DNA of 64,000 bases from Desulfuromusa sp. (GCA_016744595.1 JADGEB010000014.1:1-64000), one strand, 5' to 3'. Positions 18,750-27,649 are shown, counted from the first letter of the stretch. Notes: generated from the sequence alone by a model not told the origin. Translations and numbers: made by a program.

Positions 18750-18805
18750 AGTTGTCATATTTTAGTTGTTATATTTGTTAACTCTGCTAATGTTTCTAAT
18801 CAGGA

Positions 18806-18841
18806 TATCAATCATCAGCGTGATGATTGATAGTTTCTTTA
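18806..18841 (+). terminator. Hairpin downstream of thrC, possible terminator
   Basis: A 12-bp AT-rich perfect stem (TATCAATCATCA/TGATGATTGATA) with GCG loop followed by a T-rich stretch interrupted by G and C. It would be a weak terminator. Confidence 0.5.
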
Positions 18842-18869
18842 AAATCATAACAGACAGCAGGAGGGCAAA

Positions 18870-19691
18870 ATGGGTTCAATCTCTTCAGACAAAGTAATAG
18901 AACTTGTTCAAAGTTATGGTCTACCAATCGTTTGGGCCATCATCATTTTTATCGTTGGACGGATGGTCGCACGTATAATCACAAATGTCGTCGTCAAGAT
19001 GATGAAAAAGAGCAACATTGACGAAACTCTAGTCAAATTCACTAAAACAGTTGTGTACGTTGCGTTGATGATTTTTGTCATTCTAGCAGCTCTTGGAAAG
19101 TTGGGAATTGAAACAACATCCTTCGCAGCTATTCTTGCAGCAGCAGGTTTAGCCATTGGCCTATCATTACAGGGCACATTGGGGAACTTTGCTGCCGGAT
19201 TTATGCTAATTCTGTTTCGCCCCTTTAAGGTTGGAGATTTTGTCGAGGCCGGTGGTGTTTCCGGCGTTGTCGAAGAAATTCAAATTTTCAGCACAAAAAT
19301 GAAATCTGGTGATAATAAGGAAATCACTGTTCCAAACGGACAGATTGTTGGTAGCACTATTACCAACTACTCGGCGAAAGAAACCCGTCGGGTCGATCTG
19401 GTTATTGGAGTTGGTTACAATGATGACCTAAAAAAAGTCCGGGCGGTACTTGAAGATATCCTTGCCAAAGATGAGCGTGTTTTGAAAAATCCAGCACCAA
19501 CAATCGGCGTATCAGAGCTTGCAGACAGCAGTGTCAATTTTGTTGTTCGCCCATGGGTTAAAAGTGGCGACTATTGGCCCGTTCTTTTTGACACACAAGA
19601 AAACGTCAAATTACGTTTCGATGCTGAGGGAATTTCAATTCCATACCCACAACAAGATCTGCATATTGTTAAAGAAGAATCAGCGGCATAA
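18870..19691 (+). CDS. mscS: Small-conductance mechanosensitive channel MscS
   Basis: 273 residues, close to E. coli MscS (286). It opens under membrane tension to release solutes on osmotic downshock. There are three membrane segments in the first 115 residues. The pore-lining TM3 is recognised by A-A-G-L-A-I-G-L-S-L-Q-G-T-L-G-N-F-A-A-G, followed by the F-R-P-F-K-V-G-D-F-V beta-domain and the cytoplasmic cage. The start ATG has GGAGGG eight bases upstream. It ends at a bidirectional terminator shared with glnA. Confidence 0.95.
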   Translation: MGSISSDKVIELVQSYGLPIVWAIIIFIVGRMVARIITNVVVKMMKKSNIDETLVKFTKTVVYVALMIFVILAALGKLGIETTSFAAILAAAGLAIGLSLQGTLGNFAAGFMLILFRPFKVGDFVEAGGVSGVVEEIQIFSTKMKSGDNKEITVPNGQIVGSTITNYSAKETRRVDLVIGVGYNDDLKKVRAVLEDILAKDERVLKNPAPTIGVSELADSSVNFVVRPWVKSGDYWPVLFDTQENVKLRFDAEGISIPYPQQDLHIVKEESAA

Positions 19692-19710
19692 TTTTTTCTA
19701 TATAAGTAAA

Positions 19711-19751
19711 CGCAAAAAAGCCTCCGGAATTAATCCAGAGGCTTTTTTGCG
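19711..19751. terminator. Bidirectional terminator between mscS and glnA
   Basis: A 17-bp stem with one mismatch and a 7-base loop. A-runs on the left arm and T-runs on the right give a U-tract in either direction, serving the convergent mscS (+) and glnA (-). Confidence 0.92.
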
Positions 19752-19774
19752 TTGAGTCATGGAATGGCTAAATC

Positions 19775-21184
19775 TTAGCAATCAAAATAGAGAGCAAACT
19801 CCTCTGGACAAGGACGCATCCGTACTGGATCAACTTCTGCTTCCCTTTTATAACTGATCCACATATCAATAACATCTTCAGTAAAGACATCGCCTTTAAG
19901 TAAGAAAGCATGATCTTTCTCAAGATTATCCAGAGCATTTTCAAGGGAAGTTGCAACGGTCGGGATATCTTTTAACTCTTCTGGTGACAAACCATAGATA
20001 TCTTTATCAAGAGGTTGACCCGGGTCAATTTTGTTCTCAATGCCATCAAGTCCTGCCATCATCTGAGCAGCAAAGGCCATGTAACCGTTAGCAGATGCAT
20101 CAGGGGTACGATATTCGATCCGCCTGCCATTGTCGCTGCTAGCAACTGGAATACGCAATGAAGCAGAACGATTACGGTTGGAGTATGCAAGATTGATCGG
20201 CGCCTCAAATCCTGGAACCAAACGCTTGTAAGAGTTGGTTGTCGGGTTGGTAAATGCGCACAGTGCTTTAGCATGCTTTATTATGCCACCAATGTAATAC
20301 ATTGCCGTTTTTGATAATCCACCATAACCGTCACCGGCAAACAGATTCTTGCCATCTTTCCAAAGCGACTGGTGACAATGCATTCCTGAACCGTTGTCAT
20401 TAAAAATTGGTTTAGGCATAAAAGTGACTGTTTTTCCATTACGATGAGCAACATTCTTAACAATATACTTGAACCATTTAAGAGTATCCCCCATCATCAG
20501 CAGAGAATTGAACCTGATGCCGATTTCATTTTGGCCACCAGTAGAAACTTCGTGGTGAACTACTTCGACCACGATACCAACACTTTTTAACACCTGTACA
20601 ATCTCGTTACGAAGATCAACATGGGAGTCAGTAGGAGCACAAGGGAAGTAGCCCTCTTTGTGGCGTGGTTTGTAGCCAAGGTTTGGAAATTCCTCACGCC
20701 CAGTGTTCCAGGCACCTTCAATTGAATCAACTGAATAGAATGATTCGTTAGCGCTAGAGGCATATCTTACATCATCAAAAACAAAGAATTCAGCTTCTGG
20801 ACCAAAATAAGCGGTATCAGCAATTCCAGTAGATTTGAGGTATGCTTCTGCCTTTTTAGCAATAAAACGTGGATCACGACTGTAACCTTCACGGGTAATT
20901 GGATCCATAATGTCACAGATAAGACTTAGGGTTGTCACCTTAATAAAAGGATCAACCTTGGCAGTCGTTGGATCGGGAACTAAAAGCATGTCAGAATTGT
21001 GGATTGGCTGCCAACCACGGATTGAAGACCCGTCAAAACCGATACCATCCTCAAAGGTGTCTTCACTAAACTGATCAACTGGTGCGCTGAAATGTTGCCA
21101 GATACCGATAAAGTCGAGAAACTTGAAATCAACCATCTCACAACCATTTTCTTCTGCAAATTTGACTACATCACTTGGGGTCAT
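19775..21184 (-). CDS. glnA: Glutamine synthetase type I
   Basis: 469 residues, dodecameric GSI-beta size. It condenses ammonium and glutamate. Landmarks: [10 protein letters not shown] (about 50), G-P-E-A-E-F-F-V-F, metal and ATP residues near H-C-H-Q-S-L-W, and [11 protein letters not shown]. The Tyr in D-I-Y-G-L-S-P-E-E (about 400) corresponds to the adenylylation site, so control by GlnE is likely, though glnE is not in the window. A ribosome site AAAGGAG precedes the ATG. It is 101 bases downstream of glnB and probably read from the sigma54 promoter there. Confidence 0.97.
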   Translation of the reverse strand: MTPSDVVKFAEENGCEMVDFKFLDFIGIWQHFSAPVDQFSEDTFEDGIGFDGSSIRGWQPIHNSDMLLVPDPTTAKVDPFIKVTTLSLICDIMDPITREGYSRDPRFIAKKAEAYLKSTGIADTAYFGPEAEFFVFDDVRYASSANESFYSVDSIEGAWNTGREEFPNLGYKPRHKEGYFPCAPTDSHVDLRNEIVQVLKSVGIVVEVVHHEVSTGGQNEIGIRFNSLLMMGDTLKWFKYIVKNVAHRNGKTVTFMPKPIFNDNGSGMHCHQSLWKDGKNLFAGDGYGGLSKTAMYYIGGIIKHAKALCAFTNPTTNSYKRLVPGFEAPINLAYSNRNRSASLRIPVASSDNGRRIEYRTPDASANGYMAFAAQMMAGLDGIENKIDPGQPLDKDIYGLSPEELKDIPTVATSLENALDNLEKDHAFLLKGDVFTEDVIDMWISYKREAEVDPVRMRPCPEEFALYFDC

Positions 21185-21285
21185 TTTCTACGGCTCCTTT
21201 AAAAGTTTATTCCTTGATTATAACTATTCAGCAAAAGCAGGGTACTCCAAAGCTTTTGCAGCACAATCCGGTACAAATTCAAATA

Positions 21286-21639
<354 letters not shown>

Positions 21640-21676
21640 TTATTAACTATAGACTTTAAGTAATCCCAGACACTCT

Positions 21677-21692
21677 AGCAAGGAGCAAGCCA
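21677..21692 (-). promoter_or_regulatory. Sigma54 promoter of glnB-glnA
   Basis: On the minus strand TGGCTTGCTCCTTGCT matches the 16-base TGGCACG-N4-TTGCW consensus at GG and GC, with exact spacing. The predicted start is near 21665, giving a leader of about 40 nt to glnB. Sigma54 (NtrC) control of glnBA is well known in proteobacteria. Confidence 0.8.
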
Positions 21693-21846
21693 GCACAGCA
21701 ATAAAGAAATATTTCTTTTTTTTCAGCTAGATAGGATTTTCTTCTTTGGGCTCAGTGCTTACCCAGCACTTCGTTCTGCACAAAATCCAGGCAAATCAAT
21801 ACTGGAATGCATAGAAATAATGCACTTTTCTTTAAAATCGTAATCC

Positions 21847-23163
21847 TCACGAAGAATAACGTAACAGAGTAACACTCTCACAGTGATGTGTTTGTGGGAA
21901 CATATCAACAGGCTGACTTGAGATCAATTCATAACCACCATCCACCAACAGCTTTAAATCACGAACCAGAGTTTGCGGGTCACAAGAAATATATATGACA
22001 CTTTTGACAGGCGTTTTTAATAACTCTCTCATCGTCTCAATCGCACCGCTACGAGGAGGATCCAAGAGGAGCAAATCTATAGACTCCTGCTGTATAAAAC
22101 GACTCAATGCACCTTCTGCTGTCTGACTATAAAATTCAGCATTAGTGATATCATTCAAAGATCCGTTTGACCGAGCCATCTTAATAGAAGCCAATGATTC
22201 CTCAACTCCAATAACCTGACCACAGCGACGAGCAAGTGGTAAAGAAAAGTTACCCATTCCGCAGTAGAGATCTAAAACCCGTTCACTACCTGTCAGGTCA
22301 GCCAGCGTTAAAACCATTTCCACCAGAGATCGGTTTTGTTCCAGATAAATCTGAACGAAACCACCAATCGCATAGCGTAAATTAATTGAAGGGCGATCAA
22401 CGGTTATTTGCAATTCACCGTCTCCCTGAATATTCGATAATTGCTTACTCGATCCAGTTTGGATAAAAAGATCTGCGACAAGACTTTCTGCACGAAGCAA
22501 ATCAGCAAGGAGATCAATGTCACGACCAGAATAATGGATAACCGCAGAACACTTCCTTCTATCATCAACAGCAAGATCAAGCTGCGAAATATGCTTGGCA
22601 AAAATGGTGCCACTGATGATGCTGCGCAATTGAACTAGAAGGGAGTTCAGGGCATGTGCAATAATAGGACATTGGTCAATAGAGACAACATGATGGCTTT
22701 TCGGTCGATAAAAACCAGTCACAAACCCTGCACTGGTATTACAACATTTTACCTGAACACGGCTACGGTAATTCCACTCGTCCGGCGCAGGGACAATCGG
22801 CAAGACCTTAGCTTGATTAATTCCACATTGTCGAACCAGAGAATCCCGATACAATGATTCCTTCCATTGCAGTTGCTCCTGATATGGAAGATGCTGCCAC
22901 TGACAGCCACCACAATCTCCAGCAACTGGGCACTCAGATTGTCGGCGCAACGGAGATGATTGGAGTATTTCATCTATTTCAGCTTCGAGAAAATTCTTTT
23001 TAACTTTCGTCACCCTGCAACTGACGATGTCACCAACAGCCGTATGAGTAATAAAAACAACCCGCCCCTCATGGCGTGCCAACCCAGAGCCACCGTTAAC
23101 CATGGTTTCCACGGTTAACGGTGAAAGGATTTTATCAGCCTTAAGTTGATTCTTTGGGGGCAA
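21847..23163 (-). CDS. rlmD: 23S rRNA (uracil-C5)-methyltransferase, RumA/RlmD-like
   Basis: 438 residues. It has an N-terminal TRAM domain (about 10-70), then an iron-sulfur motif C-P-V-A-G-D-C-G-G-C-Q-W-Q-H (about 77-90) with a further Cys in D-Q-C-P-I-I, then the SAM-binding domain with V-L-D-L-Y-C-G-M-G-N-F-S-L. The catalytic region is L-L-L-D-P-P-R-S-G and the nucleophile Cys is in Y-I-S-C-D-P-Q-T-L. Family members make m5U in 23S rRNA or tRNA; the exact target (1939 or 747) cannot be assigned from sequence alone. It follows lysA by 14 bases. Confidence 0.88.
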   Translation of the reverse strand: MPPKNQLKADKILSPLTVETMVNGGSGLARHEGRVVFITHTAVGDIVSCRVTKVKKNFLEAEIDEILQSSPLRRQSECPVAGDCGGCQWQHLPYQEQLQWKESLYRDSLVRQCGINQAKVLPIVPAPDEWNYRSRVQVKCCNTSAGFVTGFYRPKSHHVVSIDQCPIIAHALNSLLVQLRSIISGTIFAKHISQLDLAVDDRRKCSAVIHYSGRDIDLLADLLRAESLVADLFIQTGSSKQLSNIQGDGELQITVDRPSINLRYAIGGFVQIYLEQNRSLVEMVLTLADLTGSERVLDLYCGMGNFSLPLARRCGQVIGVEESLASIKMARSNGSLNDITNAEFYSQTAEGALSRFIQQESIDLLLLDPPRSGAIETMRELLKTPVKSVIYISCDPQTLVRDLKLLVDGGYELISSQPVDMFPQTHHCESVTLLRYSS

Positions 23164-23177
23164 AGCTACTCCTCGAT

Positions 23178-24440
23178 CTATTTTGGCGAAAAATGATTTT
23201 CAGTAAATTTCAAAGTGGCAAAATAGTCATCAAGCGTTTCTTCACGCCGAATCAACTCTACCGATCCATCAGCACGCAGCAACAACTCCTTGGTGCGTAA
23301 TTTAGCATTGTACTGGAACCCCATTGCGTGACCATGTGCTCCGGTATCGTGAATAACCAGGATATCTCCGTCGTCAATCTTCGGCAACTCACGCTGAACT
23401 GCAAACTTATCATTGTTTTCACAGAGAGAACCAGCTACATCATAAACCTGGTCTTTGGGAGAACCATCTTTGCCAATCACATCAATATGATGATAAGCAT
23501 CATAAAGTGCCGGACGCATCAATGCAGACATACAAGCATCCACACCGATATAGTTTCGGTAAATATTCTTATGATTGATTGCAGAGGTCACCAGGCATCC
23601 ATGCGGGCCAGTCATGAAACGGCCACTTTCCATATACATACGTGGAACATAATTATGCTTCTCACGGAAAGCATTAAATAAGACTTCTATTTCAGCTGCC
23701 ATCGAATCAATATCCAGAGGCGCTTGATCAGGGTGATATGGGATGCCGACACCGCCTCCTATATTGACGAATTCAAACTGAATTCCCAGCTCAGATTCAA
23801 CTAGCTCAGAGATTTCCAAAACCATCTTCGCAGTCTCAACCATATAAGTGTAGTCAAGTTCATTCGAAGCCACCATTGTATGCAAACCGAACCGCTTTGC
23901 GCCACGCTTTTGAGCCAGACGATAAGCCTCGACAACTTGCTCATGGCTCAGTCCATACTTGGCTTCTACAGGATTACCAATAATCACATTACCGGTACGC
24001 CGAGGTCCAGGGTTGTAACGAAAGCAGATTAATTCTGGAAATTCAGGAACCTTTTCAATCAACGATATATCATCCAGATTAAGGACACAGCCACCCTCTT
24101 CCGCTGCAACCTTAAACTCTGCCTGATCAGTATTATTCGAGGTAAACATAATATCCTCACCGCGCGCACCAACCTGACGACTCAGGACAAGTTCTCCAAT
24201 GGAACTACAATCGAAACCAAATCCCATATCAGACATCAATTTAAGGATGCTTGGATTAGGTAAAGCCTTGACTGCATAGTATTCACGAAAACCTTCTACA
24301 CCAGAAAAGAGTTTTTTCAAATTCTCTCCCGTGTCACGAACACCAACCTCATCATAAATATGAAAAGGGCTACCGTAGTGTTCAACTAACTGTTCCGTAA
24401 TAGGAAAAAGACGTTCTTTGAAACTTTGTGACATGGGCAT
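23178..24440 (-). CDS. lysA: Diaminopimelate decarboxylase
   Basis: 420 residues, fold-III PLP enzyme catalysing the last step of lysine synthesis. The PLP lysine is in Y-Y-A-V-K-A-L-P-N-P. The glycine-rich phosphate loop is V-N-I-G-G-G-V-G-I-P-Y. The substrate-binding region has E-S-G-R-F-M-T-G-P and the active-site Cys region is C-E-N-N-D-K. The family also contains carboxynorspermidine and other decarboxylases, so the substrate is inferred. It lies downstream of an Lrp/AsnC regulator gene and upstream of rlmD with very short spacers. Confidence 0.85.
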   Translation of the reverse strand: MPMSQSFKERLFPITEQLVEHYGSPFHIYDEVGVRDTGENLKKLFSGVEGFREYYAVKALPNPSILKLMSDMGFGFDCSSIGELVLSRQVGARGEDIMFTSNNTDQAEFKVAAEEGGCVLNLDDISLIEKVPEFPELICFRYNPGPRRTGNVIIGNPVEAKYGLSHEQVVEAYRLAQKRGAKRFGLHTMVASNELDYTYMVETAKMVLEISELVESELGIQFEFVNIGGGVGIPYHPDQAPLDIDSMAAEIEVLFNAFREKHNYVPRMYMESGRFMTGPHGCLVTSAINHKNIYRNYIGVDACMSALMRPALYDAYHHIDVIGKDGSPKDQVYDVAGSLCENNDKFAVQRELPKIDDGDILVIHDTGAHGHAMGFQYNAKLRTKELLLRADGSVELIRREETLDDYFATLKFTENHFSPK

Positions 24441-24456
24441 AAAGAGACTCCTTGAG

Positions 24457-24933
24457 CTATAGTGATAAGCGGTTTAGATCTATTTTTCTGGTTTCTTTGA
24501 TTGTATTCAGAACGATACTGGTTTTTGTCAAATGCACGCCATCCAGAGGGTAAATTTCTTCGGCAATGACTCTTCCTAATTCAGCGTTATCAGCGACCCG
24601 CAACTTGAGCAAATAACCGTCTTCGCCAGCAACTTGATGGACATCCTGAACTCCCGTAACCGTAGATAACGCAATCGCCAGATCAGCATGACAGGATGAT
24701 TGAACGCTGACTTGCACAAATGCCATTAAGCCCTGGTTGAAGGGCTGAGGATTTAAACGAACCTCATATCCCTCGATAATGCCACGATCTTCAAGTTTAC
24801 GAATCCGCTCCAAAACTGCCGAAGGAGCCATTCCAACTTGACGAGACACTTCAGCATTCGGAATTCGCGCTTTTTCCTGAAGAATCACCAGTATCTGATA
24901 GTCAATATCGTCTATTGTTCTTTTATTATCCAT
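24457..24933 (-). CDS. Lrp/AsnC family transcriptional regulator
   Basis: About 158 residues. It has an N-terminal winged HTH (I-D-Y-Q-I-L-V-I-L-Q-E-K-A-R-I-P ... V-S-R-Q-V-G-M-A-P-S-A-V-L-E-R-I-R-K-L) and a C-terminal RAM/AsnC ligand-binding domain (V-H-Q-V-A-G-E-D-G-Y-L-L-K-L-R). Such regulators sense amino acids. It is directly upstream of lysA in the same direction (16 bases), so control of lysine synthesis is a reasonable guess. ATG 24933 is preferred to the TTG two codons earlier. No clear Shine-Dalgarno sequence is seen. Confidence 0.9.
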   Translation of the reverse strand: MDNKRTIDDIDYQILVILQEKARIPNAEVSRQVGMAPSAVLERIRKLEDRGIIEGYEVRLNPQPFNQGLMAFVQVSVQSSCHADLAIALSTVTGVQDVHQVAGEDGYLLKLRVADNAELGRVIAEEIYPLDGVHLTKTSIVLNTIKETRKIDLNRLSL

Positions 24934-25141
24934 ATTCAAAGAATATCATTCATCCAACTACAAATGTCAACCCAGTCGGCAGTTTTTCTTGAATTAATAC
25001 CCACTAGGCATGAAACACCTTTAAACAACAAAATAATGAATATAGATTGGAAGGAGAAAAGCTTTTTTATGCTGACAGGAAAAAGAACAGACATCCAAGG
25101 GAAATTATTACGGTAAGAGGAATAGATAATACCTATGCTAT

Positions 25142-26122
25142 TTAAACAAAACCGAGAACTTTGGAAATAAGATAACCGGAATAGCCAATGTAAATAGTTA
25201 CGAGAAGAAGGCCCTGTCCACGAGAAATTTGCCTTTGTCCGTTGCTCCCAACTCGCACCAAAAATAAAGCCATAGTCAATAGCCCCATGAGCAGGCAATC
25301 ACGATAGAGAACCTCAGAACCAATATCTAACGGGTTGATTGCTCCAGCAATCCCCACGACTGCCAATGTATTGAAAAGGTTAGATCCAATCACGTTACCT
25401 ATAGCCAAATCGTGCTCACCTTTACGAACTGCCGCCAATGAAGATGCTAATTCAGGCAAAGATGTTCCAATTGCAACTACAGTCAAACCAATGATCAGAT
25501 CGCTGACCCCGAAACCACGAGCAATTTCAACAGCTCCCCAGACCAGAATTCGCGAACTGATGACCAACAGAACCATACCGATCAACAGCCATGATAGGGC
25601 TGACTTCAATGACATTGGGTTATCTTCCAACATATCGCCAACATCAACCGCCAGACTATCTTGACGCTGCCGCAGCGCAAGCCAGATCGACCAACCCATG
25701 AGACAGGAAAAAACAATCAACAAAATCCAGGCGTCAACTCGACTCAGATGAAGGTCAAACAAGAGCCCTGCACCAAGAAACGTCACTGCAAGCAGAACCG
25801 GCAATTCTTTACGCAACACACTCGACTTTAGTGTTATAGGGCTGATCAATGCGGTCACCCCAAGAATCAGGGCAATATTGGAGATATTTGAACCGTAAGC
25901 ATTCCCAAGCGCTAATCCTGGGTTGCCCTGCGAAGCAGAAATGGCAGACACAACCATTTCTGGAGCGGATGTGCCGAAGCCGATGACCACCATTCCGATA
26001 AGTAAAGGGGGCATTCCAGCATACCGGGCAGAAGCAGCAGCCCCGTCAACAAAGCGATCTGCACTCCAGACCAGCAGGATCAACCCACAGATAAGAGCAA
26101 TTGCAGGTAGTGTCATTGACAT
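25142..26122 (-). CDS. Calcium/sodium (CaCA family) antiporter
   Basis: About 326 residues, inner membrane, 10-11 hydrophobic segments. The two inverted alpha-repeats are clear: G-F-G-T-S-A-P-E-M (with G-N-A-Y-G-S-N-I-S-N) in the first half and A-I-G-T-S-L-P-E-L (with G-N-V-I-G-S-N-L-F-N) in the second. This is the YrbG/NCX-like arrangement in which the two Glu bind cation. The frame is open to an ATG at 26153-26155 abutting a GGGGAC palindrome, but the M-S-M-T-L-P start at 26122 fits the family better. Confidence 0.9.
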   Translation of the reverse strand: MSMTLPAIALICGLILLVWSADRFVDGAAASARYAGMPPLLIGMVVIGFGTSAPEMVVSAISASQGNPGLALGNAYGSNISNIALILGVTALISPITLKSSVLRKELPVLLAVTFLGAGLLFDLHLSRVDAWILLIVFSCLMGWSIWLALRQRQDSLAVDVGDMLEDNPMSLKSALSWLLIGMVLLVISSRILVWGAVEIARGFGVSDLIIGLTVVAIGTSLPELASSLAAVRKGEHDLAIGNVIGSNLFNTLAVVGIAGAINPLDIGSEVLYRDCLLMGLLTMALFLVRVGSNGQRQISRGQGLLLVTIYIGYSGYLISKVLGFV

Positions 26123-26155
26123 AGAAGGCCCATACTTAAAGAAATAAAATAACAT

Positions 26156-26180
26156 GGGGACAGAATTTGATTCCGTCCCC
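26156..26180. repeat. Imperfect palindrome of GGGGACAGAAT type
   Basis: GGGGACAGAAT and ATTCCGTCCCC form 11-bp arms with one mismatch around TTG. There is no U-tract, so it is unlikely to be a terminator. The look is that of REP-like palindromes associated with Y1 transposases; no such transposase is in the window. A half-site-like GGGACAGAATT also occurs near 48780. Confidence 0.5.
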
Positions 26181-26252
26181 AGTAGAAAATACTTTTAACG
26201 CGTATTGAGATGCTGAACATAAAACCCAAACCGGGTTTCAGCGCCTAGGGCT

Positions 26253-26474
26253 TCAACCGAAAATCGGGCTACAAGCCTTCTTTGCCGCAAATTCTTTCAA
26301 CCTCTGATTTTCGAGATACACCCGATCCTGTTCAAGGTGACATTTTTTATATTTAAGACCACTATCACACCAGCACAAGTCATTTCTCAGGGGTAATACC
26401 TCTGGTGGAACTTGTCCTTTATCTTCCTTAACTTTATTATTTTCTTTTTTAATAAAACGACTAAAAAAGCCCAT
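26253..26474 (-). CDS. SEC-C zinc-binding motif protein, 73 aa
   Basis: Small basic protein with the SEC-C signature R-N-D-L-C-W-C-D-S-G-L-K-Y-K-K-C-H at residues 30-46, the zinc knuckle found at the SecA C-terminus and in many short proteins. The zinc-binding motif is the only domain. The last ligand is His, as in other SEC-C proteins. The role is unknown; such motifs often mediate SecB or ribosome contacts. A hairpin with AAACCC/GGGTTT arms lies downstream near 26221-26238. Confidence 0.8.
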   Translation of the reverse strand: MGFFSRFIKKENNKVKEDKGQVPPEVLPLRNDLCWCDSGLKYKKCHLEQDRVYLENQRLKEFAAKKACSPIFG

Positions 26475-26575
26475 TTAAATACTCCCGTTAATTTTGTGTC
26501 AACAGATTCTGGGAATATATAGAAAACTCCATAATTAGACAAGGGGCATTGCTGCCACATCATCACCACTAAAAA

Positions 26576-27076
26576 TCAGTATGATTTCCGATAAATAGTC
26601 TGATGGCATTTTGGACACGGAGGAATTTTTGCAGTATTTTTCATATGAATTGCCTCCCCACAGTTTTTACAAGTCAAAGCTCCAGGACTGGTCACTTCAC
26701 CAGTTTTAAACTCCAGATGTTGCTCCGACTTCTTCGCCCAATCACTCAATGTTTCTGCAGTATTCGATAAAATTTTAGAGAAGAGACTATGTGCACCCAC
26801 AGCAACACGTTTAGGATCAACTGCTCCCTTGACGGTTTCTCTGCCCCTGTCAGTACTATCGATAGCATGCTGAATATCGCGTTTTACAAAAATTGAGATT
26901 TTTTCAGCCTGTTCACGAGTAAAGCTTCCTGCAGAAGAAAGATCATCCCCTGCCCGTTTCAATGCTTCATCCAGATTTTTACGACCACTTCCCAAAAGTT
27001 CTTCGGTACGTGCAATAATTTTTTCGTATAGACCAATTTCTTCCTGCTCGTTTTTCTCTTCATTATTTTCTGCCAT
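26576..27076 (-). CDS. YbeL-like (DUF1451) zinc ribbon protein
   Basis: 166 residues from ATG 27076, chosen because AAGGAG lies eight bases upstream; the open frame extends to 27124. A charged helical N-terminal region contains E-E-L-L-G-S-G-R-K-N-L-D-E-A-L and later F-T-R-E-Q-A-E-K-I-S. The C-terminal zinc ribbon is T-C-K-N-C-G (about 138) paired with P-P-C-P-K-C-H. The order helical region, G-E-V-x-x-x-G, then Cys4 ribbon matches E. coli YbeL. Function is not established. Confidence 0.75.
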   Translation of the reverse strand: MAENNEEKNEQEEIGLYEKIIARTEELLGSGRKNLDEALKRAGDDLSSAGSFTREQAEKISIFVKRDIQHAIDSTDRGRETVKGAVDPKRVAVGAHSLFSKILSNTAETLSDWAKKSEQHLEFKTGEVTSPGALTCKNCGEAIHMKNTAKIPPCPKCHQTIYRKSY

Positions 27077-27184
27077 AGCTCCGCTCCTTTTCAATTTTGG
27101 ACGAAGAAAATTACAATCGGTCACCTACATATAAGATTATCAAAAAAATTACAGAAAGATGAAACAATCAAAGAATAAAAAAAA

Positions 27185-27373
27185 CTACTTAATTTCTTCT
27201 CCAGGCAAACTCCCAAGAATAAAACCGACGATAAGACCAAAAAGGGCACCTGACCAGGGGCTAGATGTCGCACCTCAAGTACTGCCAACACATTGTCCCA
27301 AATAACCGAGCAGTGCTCCCAACAAAGTACCTGCCGAGGTCACAATGACAATTTTTAAAAACCGTTTTTCCAT
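27185..27373 (-). CDS. Probable selenoprotein: small DUF6132-like membrane protein with in-frame UGA
   Basis: 62 codons from ATG 27373 to TAG 27185-27187, with a UGA at codon 33 (27275-27277). The sequence before the UGA is a hydrophobic segment ending G-Y-L-G-Q-C-V-G-S-T. After it come G-A-T-S-S-P-W and a second hydrophobic segment, in the same frame. From memory, small DUF6132-type membrane proteins have a C-x4-C-P-I-T-S-x-P-(W/Y) motif between two helices. The UGA falls exactly where the second Cys belongs, and T-S-S-P-W aligns after it. Selenocysteine is therefore more likely than decay. The ribosome site is weak, and a convincing bSECIS was not found by eye: only a 5-bp CAUCU/AGGUG stem with G at loop position 2, closer to the UGA than usual. 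Standard ORF calling misses this gene. Confidence 0.65.
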
Positions 27374-27434
27374 ATGACATCAATCCATTCACACTCAAAA
27401 AGATAACTGAATTTAAAAATATGAACCCACCATG

Positions 27435-27462
27435 TTGAACAAAAACTCAACAGCGCTATAAT
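27435..27462 (+). promoter_or_regulatory. Sigma70-type promoter for candidate small RNA 1
   Basis: TTGAAC (27435-27440), a 16-base spacer and a perfect TATAAT (27457-27462). The predicted start is about 27469. Confidence 0.65.
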
Positions 27463-27468
27463 AAAGAC

Positions 27469-27631
27469 AGCAGGAAAGGAGGAACGCCTATCGAAGATGA
27501 CACAGAGCAGTTGAGTAGGTTTTCCATTGATCCGGAACTGCGAAGTCCCGGATAATCCCAGGTACAGGGAAATTTACAATTCAGACAGAGGGCTCACGCA
27601 ATGAGTGGTGAGCCCTTCACTGATTCTTACA
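27469..27631 (+). ncRNA. Candidate structured small RNA 1 (family not recognised)
   Basis: No ORF fits this segment, yet it follows a good promoter. It contains a 10-bp stem with one A-C mismatch capped by a GCGA (GNRA) tetraloop (27530-27553), several GGA motifs near its 5' end, a short TCCC/GGGA stem (about 27556-27570) and a terminal 9-bp hairpin AGGGCTCAC/GTGAGCCCT (27589-27616) followed by a mixed U-rich stretch. I could not match it to tmRNA, 6S, SRP RNA, RNase P or common riboswitches. The 3' end is uncertain because the U-tract is poor. Confidence 0.5.
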
Positions 27632-27649
27632 CAAGCTCAACTCATATAA

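Noticed and set aside
25069-25116. 15-codon ORF with AAGGAG ribosome site, possible leader peptide
   Set aside because: There is no plus-strand gene downstream for it to regulate, and it lies in a short gap between minus-strand genes.
26156-26180. Palindrome as an intrinsic terminator
   Set aside because: There is no U-tract on either strand.
27185-27373. Reading the in-frame UGA as a simple nonsense mutation in a decaying gene
   Set aside because: The frame, hydrophobic pattern and motif continue without other defects on both sides, and the UGA falls on a position where Cys is expected; selenocysteine is the simpler reading, though not proven.
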